In this document: positions 53,434 through 56,922 of the stretch, one piece after another
How positions within the stretch are numbered: position 1 is the stretch's first letter
Layout of the letters: each line of letters starts with the position of its first letter
Notes under the pieces: model-generated
The model's database searches: none
What the model was told of the DNA's origin: nothing
The model's input: the letters and a program-made list of their open reading frames with translations, nothing else
Program-made: the position numbers and the translations under genes
Source of the DNA: Punctularia strigosozonata HHB-11173 SS5
Lineage: Eukaryota; Basidiomycota; Agaricomycetes; Corticiales; Punctulariaceae
Reading direction: 5' to 3'
NCBI RefSeq assembly: GCF_000264995.1
Contig: NW_006767440.1
Location: forward strand, 207,020-263,941
Length of the DNA stretch: 56,922 nt

Positions 53434-53795
53434 CACTGGGTGGGAAAAAGAATTTCCAGAGCAGGAAATGCACTGTAAATGGGCTGGAAATTTCAATTTT
53501 TCAGTCAATATTCAGCTCTGGAAATGGTACAGGTTTTGCTATATCCCAGCCCGCATTTCCAGCACCGGAAATGCTATGCAGAATTTGTATGGAAATGGTA
53601 AACCTCAGAAGCAGAAACCCAAGAGGTTTATCATCTCTATACAATTTCCGCATAGCATTTCCAGCGCTGGAAATGTGGGCTAGGATATAGCACAACCTGT
53701 ACCAGTTCCAGGACTGAAAATTGACTGGAAAATTGAAATTTCCAGCCCATTTACAGTGCATTTCCTGCTCTGGAAATTCTTTTTTCAACCCAGTG
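53434..53795. mobile_element. CACTA-like palindromic (foldback) MITE
   Basis: This 362-bp element starts CACTGGGTGGG and ends with the inverse of CACTGGGTTG. It is flanked by TGA on both sides (53431-53433, 53796-53798). The two halves are near-perfect inverted copies (each with AATTTCCAGAGCAGGAAATG and CAGGTTNTGCTATATCC), leaving only a short centre near 53615-53635. CACTG termini with 3-bp duplications fit the CMC/CACTA superfamily. It encodes no protein and would form a long hairpin. Confidence 0.82.
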
Positions 53796-53799
53796 TGAG

Positions 53800-54650
53800 C
53801 AATATTCATGCCCAGTGAAAAGTGCCTCTGTATTACCAAATTGCCTGGAATAGGCTGACCCCCTCACTGAGTAAGCAAACCTAAGCAAGTGTTTGCATGC
53901 GTATTCCAGCGAATTGTGCAATGTAGTCCAAGATGCATTGCTCTCGCAGCTTATTTTCTGAATTAGCCAGAATTCAGCATGCTGCCGTGCACGCACAAAA
54001 GGCTTCTGGCTCCGGTCATGGGCTTGCAAAATTGTGTCAAGTCCACGGGACACAAATTCCCATGGCTTGCCAACTATGTTCATCGTCCTGCTGGCACTGT
54101 GGGCTACCTTTCCATGAAGGACCTGCCCCATGGCATCGACAGCGATGCAAACACAACAACCAAACACTGCTCTCAACGATGTACGCACAATTGACACACA
54201 CCCCTCTATGACAGCACACGCACTGGTTTGCCACCCTGAACAACATACACTCCCTGGCTTGCCATTGTCAGGGCATGGCTCCCACACTCGCCTCATGTCC
54301 CATTGTTCCCGTTTTGGTTCCGCTTCTGTCCCATTTTGTTTGATTCCCCTAATGCTTCTGCCTCCCTATTTGGTCACGCTCTCCCGCGCCCTCCTAGGCT
54401 TCCCGTGCCCTCCTTTTGGCATATCCCCTATTTGTTCTGTCGCTCGGCGCTCCTAGGACCTCCACACCTCGCGCGGCCTTCCTAGGCCGTTCCACTGGTC
54501 ACGTGTCGGGCGCCCAAGGACCCTCCCCTTCTCTCATTGGACCATCTTTCGTTGCGCTGATGGATTATTCAGCTACTATATAGTCACCTGTCGCACCAGG
54601 GAGCAACCCAGACTTGTTCTCTCAGCTGCCTCCCTGCCTTGTGCAACAGG
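53800..54650. other. No gene recognised
   Basis: Short overlapping open frames on both strands without recognisable domains. Pyrimidine-rich sequence from about 54300 (many CCT/CTC) could be the upstream region of the gene that follows. No match to other repeats in the window. Confidence 0.4.
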
Positions 54651-54651
54651 T

Positions 54652-56080
54652 ATGTGTATTCCCTTTGTATCTTCGTATATATACTCAGTTGCCTCCCTGC
54701 CTTGTGCGACAGTGTCTCCACCGCCATCCCAAGGGATCTGCGCTGCTCCTAGGAGCTCCAGCGCGTACTCTGACAACCTGCTTGCTGCAAGTACTGGCTT
54801 GTCACCTGTCCCCACCGCAACTAGCTGTCCTCCGTGTTCTGCAAGTACCAAGGCCTCCACAACAGTGCCAGCAGCATGGACTTTGGCGATGAGCTCACCT
54901 CGCTCATCTCATCTCGCACCTGAACAACAGCACCAACCCAGGTCAGCAGCAGCAGCACCAGTCTTTGCACAAGCTGTCCACGAGCGCCTACAGCGATGGC
55001 TACCGGCCCCTGATACACAACATCTTAGACATCTCCAGCCTGCCAATACACACCCTGCACCTCACCGGCTCCACGACCTCACCTGGTGTGCCCTCCTCCA
55101 ACTCGCACACCTTCTCCCTCCTGCAGACGATTCACCGTGCACCCAATCTTGGCAGCATGCCCTCACTTGGGACCCACTACCACCAACACCACCTTGGCTC
55201 GCTGCACAACTTCTCCACCCCGGCGCACTTCAACTTGACCCTGCTCATGCTCAACTCGTCCATGCGCTTCGACCCGCACCCATCGCAACTGCAGAAGCAA
55301 CAGCCGTCCTCGCTCTCGTCCTCCTTCTTGCACGTGCCCTCAAGTACTTGCTCAACCAGTCAATCTGCTTTCTCACCTGGCACACACCCTCACCTGTCAC
55401 CTGCAACGACTCCCAGCTGGGCACTGGCATCTCCTCGGACTTGCACCCCCGCTCCCACTCCTGGACGCCCTCCCACAGCCCCAGCCCAACCTGCACACAG
55501 TCCACATCCTGCACTGCGTGCACCTCCCACGCCAAGTGCAACTCAATCTCCTCTGGCAGCCCTCCCCCGTGCCCCCAGCCTGGCCCGATCATCATCCCCC
55601 CCTCCTCCTCCAACCCTCCTCCCCTGGTCAACCTCAACCTCAACCTGATTGGCCTCAGCGGTCCAAACAGGGTCAACGGCATGGGCTCGCCGCTGCACAG
55701 CACAGCTGGGGGCTGGTACGTGCCCGTGCACATGCCGTTGCATGCCCACCCCGAGTTCAGCCTGCCGACGCCGGACTCAATCAGCTCCCACACCCGCTTT
55801 TTGGCAGCCTCAGTGCGCCACACGGGCTCGGCGTCAGCCCAAAGGACATTGTGATCATCCGCGAGAACCTGGCCGCCACCAACGACCCGCCAGCAAAACA
55901 GTGAGTGTTGAATCTATGTGTTGCCCTTCTTCTCATGCGCATATACTCACCCCATTCCGCTCTTTTTTTAATAGTCATACACCGATGGCAATATCTGGCC
56001 ATCCTCGCTGCTTGTACATTCGCCAATGCACCACCCTCAAATGTACATGTGCCCTGACTGCAACTGGCGGCCCTCGATGA
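54652..56080 (+). pseudogene. Unrecognised low-complexity gene with a 3' intron
   Basis: Overlapping + frames from 54652 to 55904 are rich in Pro, Ser, His, Gln and Thr. ATG 54876 (MDFGDELTSLI) is an attractive start but stops after 15 codons. The frame at 54965-55648 (LHKLSTSAYSDGYRPLIHNILDI) and then the frame ending at 55904 (GVSPKDIVIIRENLAATNDPP) look more protein-like, implying at least two frameshifts. A likely 71-bp intron (GTGAGT at 55902 to TTTAATAG at 55972, branch-like TACTCAC) joins to a Cys-containing tail ending TGA 56080. No family is recognised. Confidence 0.3.
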
Positions 56081-56922
56081 CATGCACCAAAAGGACAGTC
56101 AGGGTTATTATTCAGATCATCTATACTACCGTTGGATAGTGTTGTAGTGTACCCCTGAATAAGAATGTTTTCTACTCTGATATACCCTAAGGCCCAATAA
56201 TTGGCCCACAACAGAATTGGAACCATATAGAACTGCTGGAAATTCAAAGGGATTTGGGGGAGTATGATGTGCATCCAATCCCACCACGTATGCATTGAAA
56301 TGTGGTGGAACAACAGCCCCTTGGAGCACTAGCAATATGACCATATACCAAGTAATTTGGGTGGCAGTGTCAAACAGTGTAAAAACGCATGCATGGCTGA
56401 ATACCATTGAATAAATTGACGGTACTGTAGCGCGCCCAACGCGAACATGCCCGCCAACGTTGTAGTGGTACGAGGCCAGTGGGGTGGACCAAGCAATGAT
56501 GAGTGTATGCGAGTCCTCGAGGCGCCGCAGAGGCTGCCGAGATAGCGGATAGTAGTGTAGATGAACAGAGATGGGGGACAGGGTTTCGACGGCTAAGCTG
56601 GAGGTCGGGCGGTTGCTACGCTAGTTTCGGTCGCTGTGTTCGGTCGCAGATGACGGGGACTTCGTGTATACGCTAGGGTGAGCCTGTGCTATCGCTAGTG
56701 TACATAGATATCGAGGATTTATACGTGCGCTCGTGCCTGCATCCGTACGCGACCATCACTCCTATCTTTCGCCCCTGCTGATCCCTCGTCCCTCGTCCCT
56801 GGCCGTATCGAGCCCATCGCCCGCGCATGCGGTTGTCGTCGAGATCGAGCGGCCGGTAACCGCGGGTCGTGATGAATCGAGGCCGCCGATTTGCCAGATG
56901 CGAAGTCGTCGTCGTGGGCCAG
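56081..56922. other. No gene recognised; right edge
   Basis: Only short open frames. GC rises from about 56420. No repeat shared with the rest of the window and no RNA gene is visible. Confidence 0.45.

Noticed and set aside
55251-55823. A 190-codon minus-strand frame within the low-complexity gene
   Set aside because: It opposes the C/T-rich plus-strand frames and contains only Arg/Gly/Trp-rich low complexity. The plus strand has the splice signals.

Overview
The window looks like a transposon-dense, probably heterochromatic stretch of a filamentous fungal genome, most likely a mushroom-forming basidiomycete (Agaricomycete). Introns are very short (49-64 bp, GTANGY...YAG). The element mix (Ty3 chromoviruses, Ty1/copia, a DIRS-type tyrosine-recombinase retroelement, an APE-type LINE, PIF/Harbinger and a CACTA-like foldback MITE) fits that group. 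I recognise no ordinary single-copy host gene. Most coding sequence is TE-derived and carries in-frame stops, deletions or frameshifts. A 267-bp run of N sits at 19753-20019.

Layout. 1-2469: gene-poor, with a 191-bp PIF/Harbinger MITE (1050-1240) and one arm of an unclassified inverted-repeat element (1726-2223). 2470-15210: chromovirus A, with LTRs at both ends, a self-priming site, a broken gag, and a pol (PR-RT-RH-INT-chromodomain) carrying one stop. Its gag is interrupted by an LTR of another family (3907-4569) and a DIRS-like element (4570-9422) encoding Gag, RT/RNase H and a tyrosine recombinase. Between pol and the 3' LTR, chromovirus A carries an antisense three-exon gene for a 326-aa Zn2Cys6-coiled-coil protein. 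15211-18130: two related unrecognised genes. 18607-25801: a copia element on +, then copia remnants on -, bounded by inverted copies of one LTR, with a nested solo LTR.

25802-33244: a LINE with ORF1 (coiled coil, three CCHC knuckles) and ORF2 (APE endonuclease, RT). ORF1 is split by a 2835-bp PIF/Harbinger element with TTA target duplication, encoding a DDE transposase (three stops) and a convergent, intact Myb/SANT protein. 33238-35061: a 1.8-kb element with inverted termini, TATAG-rich subterminal repeats and a GC-rich minisatellite core. 35062-37347: the 3' part of another Ty3 element plus a post-pol ORF that ends at an LTR. 37345-49300: Ty3 element D (LTR, tRNA-type primer site, gag, protease, RT, RNase H, integrase), with an inverted LTR copy and a frameshifted unrecognised gene between protease and RT. 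49335-53313: chromovirus-like element E on the minus strand, containing a solo LTR with a perfect TSD. 53434-53795: a palindromic CACTA-like MITE. 54650-56080: an unrecognised, probably spliced, low-complexity gene. 56081-56922: nothing recognised.

The elements do not form one pathway; they are nested insertions. Many stops read as CGA to TGA or CAG to TAG changes, as expected from deamination of methylated cytosines in silenced repeats. The most notable coding units are the intact antisense Zn2Cys6 gene, the intact Myb/SANT helper and the open tyrosine-recombinase ORF.
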